Shown here: positions 1 to 5,504 of the stretch, piece after piece
Position numbering within the stretch: position 1 is the first letter of the stretch
Layout of the letters: each line of letters opens with the position of its first letter
NCBI GenBank assembly: GCA_016793185.1
Contig: JAEUIK010000327.1
Coordinates: 1 to 5,504 of the forward strand
Length of the DNA stretch: 5,504 nucleotides
Origin: Planctomycetaceae bacterium
GTDB taxonomy: Bacteria; Planctomycetota; Planctomycetia; Pirellulales; JAEUIK01
Reading direction: 5' to 3'
Notes under the pieces: model-generated
What the model was told of the DNA's origin: nothing
The model's database searches: none
What the model saw: only the letters and a program-made list of their open reading frames with translations
Translations under genes and position numbers: made by a program

Positions 1-96
1 GACCTGCGCGGGCTCGTGGCCATGATGGTCGACGCCGACCTGCGCCGCGTCCGCGCGGAGCTGCGGCAGGCCGAGGCGGATCGCGAATCTCCCTAA
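1..96 (+). CDS. gmd: C-terminal fragment, probably GDP-mannose 4,6-dehydratase
   Basis: Frame 1 is open from the window edge to a TAA at 94-96 and gives the last 31 residues of a protein whose start lies outside the window. The visible tail reads LRGLVAMMVDADLRRVRAEL and then a charged end. A hydrophobic LV-x-MMV-x-ADL helix is what I recognise at the extreme C-terminus of GDP-mannose 4,6-dehydratases (pattern FxELVxxMVxADL). That enzyme converts GDP-D-mannose to GDP-4-keto-6-deoxy-D-mannose in the cytoplasm. The next gene looks like the reductase that uses this product, which supports the call. Only about 31 residues are visible and no catalytic motif is included, so the identity is an inference. 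Another nucleotide-sugar epimerase/dehydratase is the main alternative. Confidence 0.6.
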   Translation, partial: DLRGLVAMMVDADLRRVRAELRQAEADRESP

Positions 97-154
97 TCTC
101 TCCGGCTCTGAATCTGCCGGCAGCCGCCCTGCGCGTGACGGCTCCGGAGCGTGC

Positions 155-160
155 GAGGTG
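155..160 (+). promoter_or_regulatory. Shine-Dalgarno sequence selecting the GTG start at 166
   Basis: GAGGTG lies 5 nt before a GTG at 166. The in-frame GTG at 151 has only GGAG at 146-149, separated by a single base, which is too close to work. This site therefore favours the start at 166 and trims five residues from the longest reading frame. Confidence 0.6.
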
Positions 161-165
161 CTCTC

Positions 166-1122
166 GTGAAAGCGTTGCTGACCGGCATCAGCGGATTCGC
201 GGGCGCCTACCTCGCCGAACATCTGCTCGCGGCGGGGGATTCGCTCTGGGGCCTGACGCGCGACGGTTCGCGCCAGCCGCAATGGCCCGAGTCGATTCGC
301 CAGGTGCCGGTGATCACCTGGGATCCTGCCCACCCGCAGCTGGGGTTCGACGAGCTGCTGGCCGCGGTGCAACCGATCGCGCCCGATTGCATCTATCACC
401 TGGCGGCGCTCAGCTTGCCGGAGCTGTGCGGAGCGACAGCTCCCACTCCCGAGTGCCTGGCAGCCAACGTGGAGGCCACCCGGCAGGTGATCGAACTGGC
501 CCTGGGGTTGACCACCCCCCCCCGGATGGTGTTTGTCAGTACCAGCCGGGTCTATGCCCCCGTGGATCCCGCCCGGGCCTTCGTCGACGAGGGCTATCCG
601 ACGCAACCTGGCCAGGGATATGGGCAGTCGAAACTGCTGGCCGAAGCGGCCGTGCTGGCGGCGGCCGGCCGGCGGGGGCTCGACGCGGTGATCAGCCGGT
701 CCTTCCAGCACACCGGACCGCGGCAGGATCCTAGACTAATGTTGCCCGAGTGGGCCAGCCAATTGGCCGCCGGGTCGCGCGAGCTGCGCGTGCGGCATTT
801 GAACGCCTGGATCGATTGCACCGATGTGCGCGACGTCGTCCGGGCGTATCGACTGCTCGCCATCCACGGTCGAGCGGGCGAGATTTACAACGTCGGTTCG
901 GGAATCGGCCGGCGCACAGGGGATGTGGTCGAGGAGCTTTGCCGAATCGCCGGGTACCAGCCACGCATCGTCGAGCGCGTCCCCGGCCTCAAGCAGGATC
1001 CCATTGCCGACTGCCGGAGGCTCGCCGACTTGACCGGTTGGCGGCCCGAGATTCCCTGGGAACAAACTCTCCGCGATACACTCGCAGACTGGCGGCAGCG
1101 CTCACCCGCTGCCGACTCGTAA
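166..1122 (+). CDS. rmd: GDP-6-deoxy-D-mannose reductase-like NAD(P)-dependent sugar reductase/epimerase
   Basis: The product is a 318-residue extended short-chain dehydrogenase, the usual family length. The N-terminal Rossmann fold shows TGISGFAG at residues 6-13. The catalytic set is S125-T126-S127 plus Y152-x3-K156 (YGQSK). RSFQHTGPRQ at 178-187 resembles the R-x-F-x-H-x-GP segment of the GDP-mannose dehydratase/reductase branch. DCTDVRDVVRAY at 217-228, GEIYNVGSG at 238-246 and LTGWRPEIPWEQTLRD at 289-304 are typical substrate-domain signatures. Such enzymes reduce GDP-4-keto-6-deoxy-D-mannose to GDP-D-rhamnose. The upstream gene tail looks like the dehydratase that makes this substrate, so the pair is coherent. 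GTG at 166 is chosen because GAGGTG precedes it; GTG at 151 is the alternative. A run of nine C at 515-523 lies inside the gene without breaking the frame. The superfamily is certain; the exact substrate is inferred, and a different nucleotide-sugar epimerase is possible. Confidence 0.78.
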   Translation: MKALLTGISGFAGAYLAEHLLAAGDSLWGLTRDGSRQPQWPESIRQVPVITWDPAHPQLGFDELLAAVQPIAPDCIYHLAALSLPELCGATAPTPECLAANVEATRQVIELALGLTTPPRMVFVSTSRVYAPVDPARAFVDEGYPTQPGQGYGQSKLLAEAAVLAAAGRRGLDAVISRSFQHTGPRQDPRLMLPEWASQLAAGSRELRVRHLNAWIDCTDVRDVVRAYRLLAIHGRAGEIYNVGSGIGRRTGDVVEELCRIAGYQPRIVERVPGLKQDPIADCRRLADLTGWRPEIPWEQTLRDTLADWRQRSPAADS

Positions 1123-1142
1123 TCCATACCGGAGCAGAACGT

Positions 1143-2456
1143 ATGAAGATCGCGATGGTGGGCACCGGCTACGTCGGGCTGGTCACGGGCACGTGCCTGG
1201 CCGATAGCGGCAACGACGTGACGTGCCTCGATATCGACGCCGCCAAAATCGAGCGGCTCAAGCGGGGTGAAATCCCGATCTACGAGCCGGGACTCTCCGA
1301 GCTGGTCGCCCGAAACGTCGAGCGCGGCCGGCTGCACTTTACGACCGACCTGGCGGCCGCCGTCGAGCCCGCGCGGCTCGTCTTCCTGGCCGTTGGCACG
1401 CCGCAGGGCGCCGACGGTTCGGCCGACTTGCGCAGCCTCTGGGCCGTCGTCGATTCGATCGCTCCGCACTTGGCCCCGAATGCCGTGCTGGTGATCAAGA
1501 GCACGGTGCCGGTGGGGACGAATACGCTGGTCACCGCCCGTCTCAAGGAGCGCCTGGGGCGCGATTGCGACGTGGTGAGCAACCCCGAGTTCCTGAAAGA
1601 GGGGGCCGCGCTCGAAGACTTCAAAAAACCCGACCGGGTCGTCGTCGGAGTCCGCCGTCCCGAGGTCGAGGCGGTCCTGCACGAACTCTATCGCCCGTAT
1701 CTCCGGACCGAGCGGCCGTTCCTGACGATGTCGCCCGAGAGCGCGGAGATGACCAAGTACGTCGCCAACTGTCTGTTGGCCACGAAGATCAGCTTTATCA
1801 ACGAGATGGCCAACCTCTGCGAACGCACCAAGGCCGACATCAATGAAGTCCGCCGCGGGATCGGCCACGATCAGCGGATCGGCTTCGCGTTCCTCTTCCC
1901 CGGCGTCGGTTACGGCGGAAGCTGCTTCCCCAAAGATGTGCGCGCGTTGATGGCGATGGGAACCGCACACCAGCAGGATCTCTCCCTGATGCAGGCGGTC
2001 GACGTCGTCAACAACCGCCAGAAGACGATCTTGCTCGAAAAGATCGAGCGGCACTTCGGCACGCGGCTCAAGGGAGCGACGATCGCCCTGTGGGGGCTGG
2101 CCTTCAAGCCCCGCACCGACGACATCCGCGAGGCCCCCGCGCTCGAGCTGGTCGATAAGCTCCTCGAGCGCGGCGCCAAGCTCGTGGTCCACGACCCCGA
2201 GGCCTTGGAAAATGTTCGCCGCGATTACGGCGCGAAGCTCGAGTATCGCGAGGCTCCGTTCGACGCCCTGCCCGGGGCCGACTGCCTCGTGATCATGACC
2301 GAGTGGGAAGAGTTCCGGCACCCCGACTTCGAGCAGATGAAGACGCTGCTCAAGTCGCCGGTGATCTTCGACGGGCGCAACCTGTTCGAGCCCGCGCGGA
2401 TGCGCGACCTGGGCTTCACCTATCACAGCATCGGCCGGCAAAGCGTCGGCCAGTAG
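1143..2456 (+). CDS. ugd: UDP-glucose 6-dehydrogenase
   Basis: This 437-residue cytoplasmic enzyme oxidises UDP-glucose to UDP-glucuronate in two NAD-dependent steps, supplying acidic sugars for polysaccharides. The order is an N-terminal NAD Rossmann domain (GTGYVGL at 7-13), a central helical dimerisation region and a C-terminal UDP-binding domain from about residue 310 (ALWGLAFKPRTDDIREAP at 315-332). Active-site residues appear at the expected spacing: T121 in IKSTVPVG, E149 and E153 in NPEFLKEG, K205 and N209 in TKYVAN, and the catalytic C261 and D265 in GYGGSCFPKD. These correspond to Thr118, Glu141, Glu145, Lys204, Asn208, Cys260 and Asp264 of the streptococcal enzyme. GGAG at 1131-1134 sits 8 nt before the ATG. 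The gene follows the rmd-like gene after 20 nt, so co-transcription is likely. VGTPQGADGSADL at 84-96 fits UDP-glucose dehydrogenases better than UDP-N-acetylhexosamine dehydrogenases. It is complete, with no missing key residue. Confidence 0.96.
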   Translation: MKIAMVGTGYVGLVTGTCLADSGNDVTCLDIDAAKIERLKRGEIPIYEPGLSELVARNVERGRLHFTTDLAAAVEPARLVFLAVGTPQGADGSADLRSLWAVVDSIAPHLAPNAVLVIKSTVPVGTNTLVTARLKERLGRDCDVVSNPEFLKEGAALEDFKKPDRVVVGVRRPEVEAVLHELYRPYLRTERPFLTMSPESAEMTKYVANCLLATKISFINEMANLCERTKADINEVRRGIGHDQRIGFAFLFPGVGYGGSCFPKDVRALMAMGTAHQQDLSLMQAVDVVNNRQKTILLEKIERHFGTRLKGATIALWGLAFKPRTDDIREAPALELVDKLLERGAKLVVHDPEALENVRRDYGAKLEYREAPFDALPGADCLVIMTEWEEFRHPDFEQMKTLLKSPVIFDGRNLFEPARMRDLGFTYHSIGRQSVGQ

Positions 2457-2496
2457 CCGCCGCGCAAGCCATCCCGCACGTCAGGCGCTGGGAAGT

Positions 2497-2967
2497 TCAC
2501 GCCCCGGGTTCGGCAGGACGCGGCGCGTTCGCCTGCGCCGCAATCGCGGCCGCGTGGCGGCGAAAGGCGCCCTCGTCGAGGTAGATCGCCTCGCGCACCA
2601 GTTGAAAGATCACGGGGGTCTCTGGCCAGCCCAGGGCGCGCAAGAGCCGATCGAACTCGGGCGCGGAGCAGCAGCCCTTTAAGTCGACGAACAACAGCCT
2701 GCCCGCGCGGTCGTAGAGATTGCCGTCGACCTGCCAGGTTGTCTCGCCCGCCGTCGAGACCCAGACAAACGAGCCGTCCGGTTCGCAGTACATTCGCGGC
2801 AACGCAGCGAGCTCGGCGGCGGCCTCCTCGAAGCTGGTCCCTAGGGGGGGCAAATCGGCCGGCGCCACCGCGAGCGTTTCCAGTTCCACGCCCGCCACGT
2901 GGCGACGCGGACCGGCAATGGCCGCATCCGGTCGGGCGTGCACGCAAACATGAAAGGCGAGTAACAT
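2497..2967 (-). CDS. conserved-looking hypothetical protein downstream of cutA
   Basis: This is a 156-residue protein that I cannot assign to a named family. It has no signal peptide and no membrane segment, so it is probably cytoplasmic. It looks like one compact alpha/beta domain: a hydrophobic start (LLAFHVCV), a helix around 44-56 (TSFEEAAAELAAL), a strand-turn-strand stretch at 59-95 with several aromatics (MYCEPDGSFVWV, then WQVDGNLYDRAGRLLFVDL), a C99-C100 pair, and a helical end (EFDRLLRALGWPE at 104-116, then FQLVREAIYLDEGAFRRH). The last 20 residues are low-complexity A/P. Codon choice matches the neighbours, which argues for a real gene. It begins 18 nt after the cutA stop on the same strand, so it is probably translated from the cutA transcript. 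AGGGA just after the cutA stop is 13 nt from the ATG, so its ribosome binding site is weak. It converges on ugd. Confidence 0.78.
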   Translation of the reverse strand: MLLAFHVCVHARPDAAIAGPRRHVAGVELETLAVAPADLPPLGTSFEEAAAELAALPRMYCEPDGSFVWVSTAGETTWQVDGNLYDRAGRLLFVDLKGCCSAPEFDRLLRALGWPETPVIFQLVREAIYLDEGAFRRHAAAIAAQANAPRPAEPGA

Positions 2968-2985
2968 GCGGGGCCACGCGTCCCT

Positions 2986-3315
2986 TCAGTCCGCTGCCGA
3001 ACCGGTCTCGCCCGCCAACCACGCCAGGTAACCGGCGCTCCCCGCCACGATCGGCACCGCGATGATCTCGGGCACCTCATAGGGATGCAGTTCGACGATC
3101 AGCCGCTCGACGTCGGCGAACTGCTCGGCCCGGCATTTGGCCGTGCAGACCCATTCCTCCCCCCTCTCGGTCTGCCCCTGCCACCGATAGATGCTGGTCA
3201 CCGGTCCCCCCACGTGCACGCAGGCGGCCAGGCGGGCCTCGACCAGGCGCCCAGCAATCGCCAGGGCCAGCTCACGGTCGGGGGTGGTCGTTTGGACTTG
3301 AAGGAAGTCGGGCAT
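2986..3315 (-). CDS. cutA: CutA1 divalent-cation tolerance family protein
   Basis: This 109-residue protein is the normal length for CutA1, a small, very stable trimeric ferredoxin-like protein. It was named for copper tolerance in Escherichia coli, but its physiological role is unsettled. Family signatures run through it: FLQVQTTTPDRELALAIA at 4-21, LVEARLAACVHV at 24-35 with the conserved Cys32, SIYRWQG at 41-47, EEWVCTAK at 53-60, ELHPYEVPEIIAVPI at 75-89 and GYLAWL at 95-100. The ATG at 3313-3315 is chosen because family similarity begins with MPDFLQ. The same frame stays open far upstream, to 3828, but that stretch has no family resemblance and lies opposite another gene. The ribosome binding site is weak, with only GGA 5 nt ahead of the start. 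An extended -10-like element about 75 nt upstream could drive cutA and the following hypothetical gene. Confidence 0.95.
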   Translation of the reverse strand: MPDFLQVQTTTPDRELALAIAGRLVEARLAACVHVGGPVTSIYRWQGQTERGEEWVCTAKCRAEQFADVERLIVELHPYEVPEIIAVPIVAGSAGYLAWLAGETGSAAD

Positions 3316-3391
3316 CGCAATCCGGGGCGGGACCTCTCGGGAATGCTGCGAGGGACGCCCCCGGAGCACGAAGCCGCTGACGTCCGCCCCA

Positions 3392-3400
3392 ATTATGACA
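3392..3400 (-). promoter_or_regulatory. candidate extended -10 element for cutA
   Basis: On the minus strand this reads TGTCATAAT, a TGn extended -10 with five of six matches to TATAAT. It would start a transcript about 70 nt ahead of the cutA ATG. TTGACC occurs upstream but only 11 nt away, too close for a standard -35. The site is in the only AT-richer stretch of the divergent gap. The call is pattern-based and weak. Confidence 0.3.
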
Positions 3401-3443
3401 GCACTTGCGGTCAAAAATCGATAGCAGCCAGCGGCGATTGCTG

Positions 3444-3472
3444 TTGGCCCGCGCGGGGGAGATCCGCATAAT
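3444..3472 (+). promoter_or_regulatory. candidate sigma70-type promoter for the toroid-methyltransferase gene
   Basis: TTGGCC at 3444-3449 and CATAAT at 3467-3472 are separated by 17 nt, the optimal spacing, with four of six and five of six matches to the consensus hexamers. Transcription would begin near 3479, giving a leader of about 90 nt to the preferred ATG at 3569. It lies between the divergent genes, where a promoter is expected. Chance matches are possible. Confidence 0.35.
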
Positions 3473-3568
3473 GTCACCCCCCGAGAGACACTCCACGTGC
3501 GAGCGCTTGAGCCACGATGGCCGGGCGCTCGTCCGATCCCCCCCTCAGTCTGCTTGTGGATGCACGGA

Positions 3569-5257
3569 ATGGCTACCACCACGACCCATTGGGGCCGGCG
3601 CGCGGGCTCGTCGACGGCGGCGCCAGATGCGACCCGGATTCGCGTCGAACACCTGCCCGTCGTCGAACCCGTCATTCTTCTGCCGCACGAAGAGGACCGA
3701 GCCAGCGCGCGGCGGTTGCCGCAGCGACTGGCCAGTGGCGCGGCGCGGCGGCTGCGCGCGCTCTGGCGGCGTTGGGACAATCGTGGGCCGGCTGTCGAAA
3801 CCGCGCTCGACTGGCTGATTCGCGCCACGCCGGTCGGCGAGCGCTGCGAGGGAGTTACCGCGTGCGCGGGACAGTTCGACCCCTGCCCTGCCCTGACCGG
3901 GGGAGTGCTGGCGACGCTGGCGAACTATGCCGAACTCGAGCTGGCGCAGCGGCTCGCCGACTGGCTGGCGAGCGTGCAGATGCCCCACGGCGCTTTCCCC
4001 GACGCAGGTTTGCGGCGGGCGTCGCCCCTCAATACGGCCCAGGTGGTGCACGCCGCGCGCGAGGCCGCGCGGCTGACTGGGCATGCGCCGCTCCGCCGGC
4101 AACTGGACGAAATCGTGCAGCGGGCTCACGAATTCCTGGCGCGCGCGGTCGATTCGCGCTCCGAGCGTGGAGCCCGGGCGACTCCCGTCGCCTCGGCGGC
4201 CGCCCTCAACGACCTGTTGCTCGCCGCCCCGCTGATGAACGCAGAGGGGCGCATGGGGCGGGCGACTTGCGAGCGCGTCTTCGACCGCGCCCGCCGCAGC
4301 ATTCGCCGGCTCGACGAATCGGGCGTCTGGCGCGGACCGCTGCATGTGATGCTCCCCGGCGTCGAAGCCTTGATCGAGCTGGGGGAGCTGTCGCTGGCCC
4401 GCGCCGTCTTGGCGCCGGTGGCCGCGGCCCAGCGCCGCGACGGCGCCATCCCCGCGCTGCCGGGGGGATCCTGGATCTCGACCACGGCCGTCGCGCATCT
4501 CGCGAAGCTCTGGTATCGACTTGATGAAGCCGCGCACGCCGACCGGGCCTTGGCCTGGCTCCGGCGCCGGCAAGAACGCTCGGGCGGATTCCTGGGCAGC
4601 TACGGGCGCGGGGCCTGCTACTACCCGCGCCGCGAAGTCGCCTGGGCCTGCAAGTACTTTCTCGATGCCAGCCGCAAACAGGTCGAAGTCAGCTTTGCAC
4701 GTCAGGCGGCCCAACTTCCGCGAGCCTTGCACGCGGCCGATGGCCGACTGCAAGCCGTGCTCGCCTGGTGCACGGGCTTCACGCCCGGAGCGCGCGTCGT
4801 CGACGTTGGTTGCGGGCGCGGTCGGTACCTGGCAGCGCTCGACGGCCAGTTCCCCCACCTGCGCCTGGCGGGCGTCGATCCCTCGGCCTATTGCCTGAGC
4901 GACTTGCCGTTGGAAGTCGAGTCCATCCAGGGCGCGCTCCCCGCCCTACCGCTCCCCGCCGCCTCGTGCGACGGCGTGCTGGCGATCGAATCGCTCGAGC
5001 ACACGCTGGTGCCGCAACGGAGCGTGGCCGAGTTGTGCCGCGTGGTCCGTCCCGGCGGTCGCATCTTGATCATCGACAAACACCGCGCGCACCAGCCCCT
5101 TTCGGACTGCGAGCCGTGGGAGCGCTGGTTCGCGCCCGACGAAGTCTCGGGCTGGCTCAGCCGGCACTGTCGCGACGTGAAGTGTGTGGCCGTGCCGCAC
5201 GCCCAGCACATGTCGCCGACGGGGCTATTTTTGTGCTGGACCGGGACGAAGCTCTAG
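3569..5257 (+). CDS. fusion of an alpha/alpha-toroid-like domain with a class I SAM-dependent methyltransferase
   Basis: This is a 562-residue, two-part soluble protein. Residues about 70-370 are almost all helical, with three Q-x3-G-[AG]-[FI]-type segments at Q137 (MPHGAF), Q288 (RRDGAI) and Q335 (ERSGGF). Each is followed by helices (LNTAQVVHAAREAARLTG, ISTTAVAHLAKLWYRL, REVAWACKYFLDA), as in alpha/alpha-toroid proteins of the prenyltransferase/terpene-cyclase or glycan-enzyme type. No DxDD cyclase motif is present. Residues about 395-560 form a Rossmann methyltransferase: motif I VVDVGCGRG at 410-418, acidic D437 after the second strand, IESLEH at 473-478 and RVVRPGGRILIIDK at 491-504. Substrate and reaction are unknown; neighbouring nucleotide-sugar genes suggest glycan or lipid-linked modification. 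ATG 3569 is preferred because the 24 codons after the earlier GTG at 3497 use atypical codons (cga, ctt, cca, tca), whereas usage turns typical at 3569. ATG 3560 and GTG 3497 (GAGAG 9 nt upstream) remain alternatives. Confidence 0.85.
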   Translation: MATTTTHWGRRAGSSTAAPDATRIRVEHLPVVEPVILLPHEEDRASARRLPQRLASGAARRLRALWRRWDNRGPAVETALDWLIRATPVGERCEGVTACAGQFDPCPALTGGVLATLANYAELELAQRLADWLASVQMPHGAFPDAGLRRASPLNTAQVVHAAREAARLTGHAPLRRQLDEIVQRAHEFLARAVDSRSERGARATPVASAAALNDLLLAAPLMNAEGRMGRATCERVFDRARRSIRRLDESGVWRGPLHVMLPGVEALIELGELSLARAVLAPVAAAQRRDGAIPALPGGSWISTTAVAHLAKLWYRLDEAAHADRALAWLRRRQERSGGFLGSYGRGACYYPRREVAWACKYFLDASRKQVEVSFARQAAQLPRALHAADGRLQAVLAWCTGFTPGARVVDVGCGRGRYLAALDGQFPHLRLAGVDPSAYCLSDLPLEVESIQGALPALPLPAASCDGVLAIESLEHTLVPQRSVAELCRVVRPGGRILIIDKHRAHQPLSDCEPWERWFAPDEVSGWLSRHCRDVKCVAVPHAQHMSPTGLFLCWTGTKL

Positions 5258-5292
5258 CAGCCGGCCGTTTCTTGTCATTGACGACCGATCTG

Positions 5293-5354
5293 GGGTGCCA
5301 CTGGCTCTGCCAGTGTGCTTCTCTAATTGCGCACTGGCAGAGCCAGTGCCACCC
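5293..5354. repeat. long inverted repeat with nested palindromes (planctomycete-type intergenic hairpin)
   Basis: Arms at 5293-5318 and 5329-5354 are 26 nt each and pair with one mismatch (5298/5349) and one G-T wobble (5316/5331) around a 10-nt AT-rich loop. Each arm is itself a small hairpin: CACTGGC-TCT-GCCAGTG at 5299-5315 and CACTGGC-AGA-GCCAGTG at 5332-5348. The DNA could therefore fold as one long stem or as two short ones. It starts 35 nt after the methyltransferase stop, so it could protect or end that transcript, but no T-run follows the stem and it is not a standard intrinsic terminator. I associate this CACTGGC...GCCAGTG unit with repeated intergenic elements of planctomycetes, from memory only. 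Confidence 0.85.
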
Positions 5355-5478
5355 AGCGGCACCCCGCGGTCGTTGAGCGATCGCACCTCGACTGGTACAA
5401 CGGCATCGCGGTCACGACCGTAGTTTGCAAGTCACCTCGACGGTCTGCGTTGCCCTGTGGAATTCTGGAGAAGCCCTG

Positions 5479-5504
5479 ATGTCGCGCCCCTTGAGCCGCG
5501 TTGC
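5479..5504 (+). CDS. 5' end of a further gene, product unknown
   Basis: ATG at 5479-5481 opens a frame that runs off the window after eight full codons (MSRPLSRV). GGAG at 5467-5470 lies 8 nt upstream, the best-placed Shine-Dalgarno in this tail, and no longer + strand frame leads into it. Too little is visible to suggest a function. The short basic start could be the beginning of a signal peptide, but this cannot be judged. It is possible that this is not a gene start. Confidence 0.5.

Noticed and set aside
114..150. Two perfect 10-bp palindromes, CTGCCGGCAG at 114-123 and GCTCCGGAGC at 141-150, ahead of the rmd-like gene; considered as operator sites.
   Set aside because: They differ in sequence, and several 10-bp palindromes are expected by chance in a GC-rich window of this size.
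885..2441. A 518-codon open frame on the minus strand opposite ugd and the end of the rmd-like gene.
   Set aside because: It mirrors a certain ugd gene. GC-rich codon bias makes long antisense frames common, and the translation has no recognisable fold or motif.
2457..2496. Possible bidirectional terminator between the convergent ugd and hypothetical genes.
   Set aside because: The 40-nt gap has no convincing stem and no T-run or A-run.
3316..3828. N-terminal extension of cutA by up to 171 residues.
   Set aside because: The frame is open, but the extension does not resemble CutA1, overlaps the start of the opposite gene and has an arginine/serine-rich shadow composition. Family similarity begins exactly at the internal ATG.
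3545..4858. A 437-codon minus-strand frame, and a 335-codon + strand frame at 3517-4524, overlapping the toroid-methyltransferase gene.
   Set aside because: Both are rich in R, A, P and G with no domain signature, as expected for shadow frames. The 3569-5257 frame carries clear methyltransferase motifs and typical codon use.
5293..5354. Calling the long hairpin an intrinsic terminator.
   Set aside because: The stem is strong, but neither side has the U-rich tract required; it is recorded as a repeat instead.

Overview
The window is GC-rich and densely coding, and most likely comes from a planctomycete (probably Pirellulales-like). This assignment rests on the strong G/C preference at third codon positions and on an intergenic palindromic hairpin (CACTGGC-TCT-GCCAGTG type) that I associate from memory with planctomycete genomes. 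The individual proteins fit but do not prove it. No RNA gene, CRISPR array, insertion sequence or phage gene was seen.

Left block (1-2456, + strand): a nucleotide-sugar cluster. It opens with the last 31 codons of a gene whose tail resembles the C-terminus of GDP-mannose 4,6-dehydratase (gmd). Next come an NAD(P)-dependent short-chain reductase of the GDP-6-deoxy-D-mannose reductase type (rmd-like) and a complete UDP-glucose 6-dehydrogenase (ugd). Together they would supply GDP-D-rhamnose and UDP-glucuronate for surface polysaccharide or glycoprotein synthesis. The gaps of 69 and 20 nt suggest one transcript.

Middle block (2497-3315, - strand): cutA, a CutA1-family protein gene, followed 18 nt later by a 156-residue protein of unknown function. 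The pair converges on ugd across a 40-nt gap.

Right block (3316-5257): a 253-nt divergent intergenic region with candidate promoters facing both ways. It is followed on the + strand by a 562-residue fusion protein with an N-terminal all-helical, alpha/alpha-toroid-like region and a C-terminal class I SAM-dependent methyltransferase domain. This is the least conventional gene in the window, and its neighbours hint at a role in glycan or lipid-glycan modification.

Tail (5258-5504): a strong 26-bp-arm inverted repeat with nested palindromes, about 100 nt of apparently non-coding DNA, and the first 8 codons of another + strand gene with a good Shine-Dalgarno sequence.
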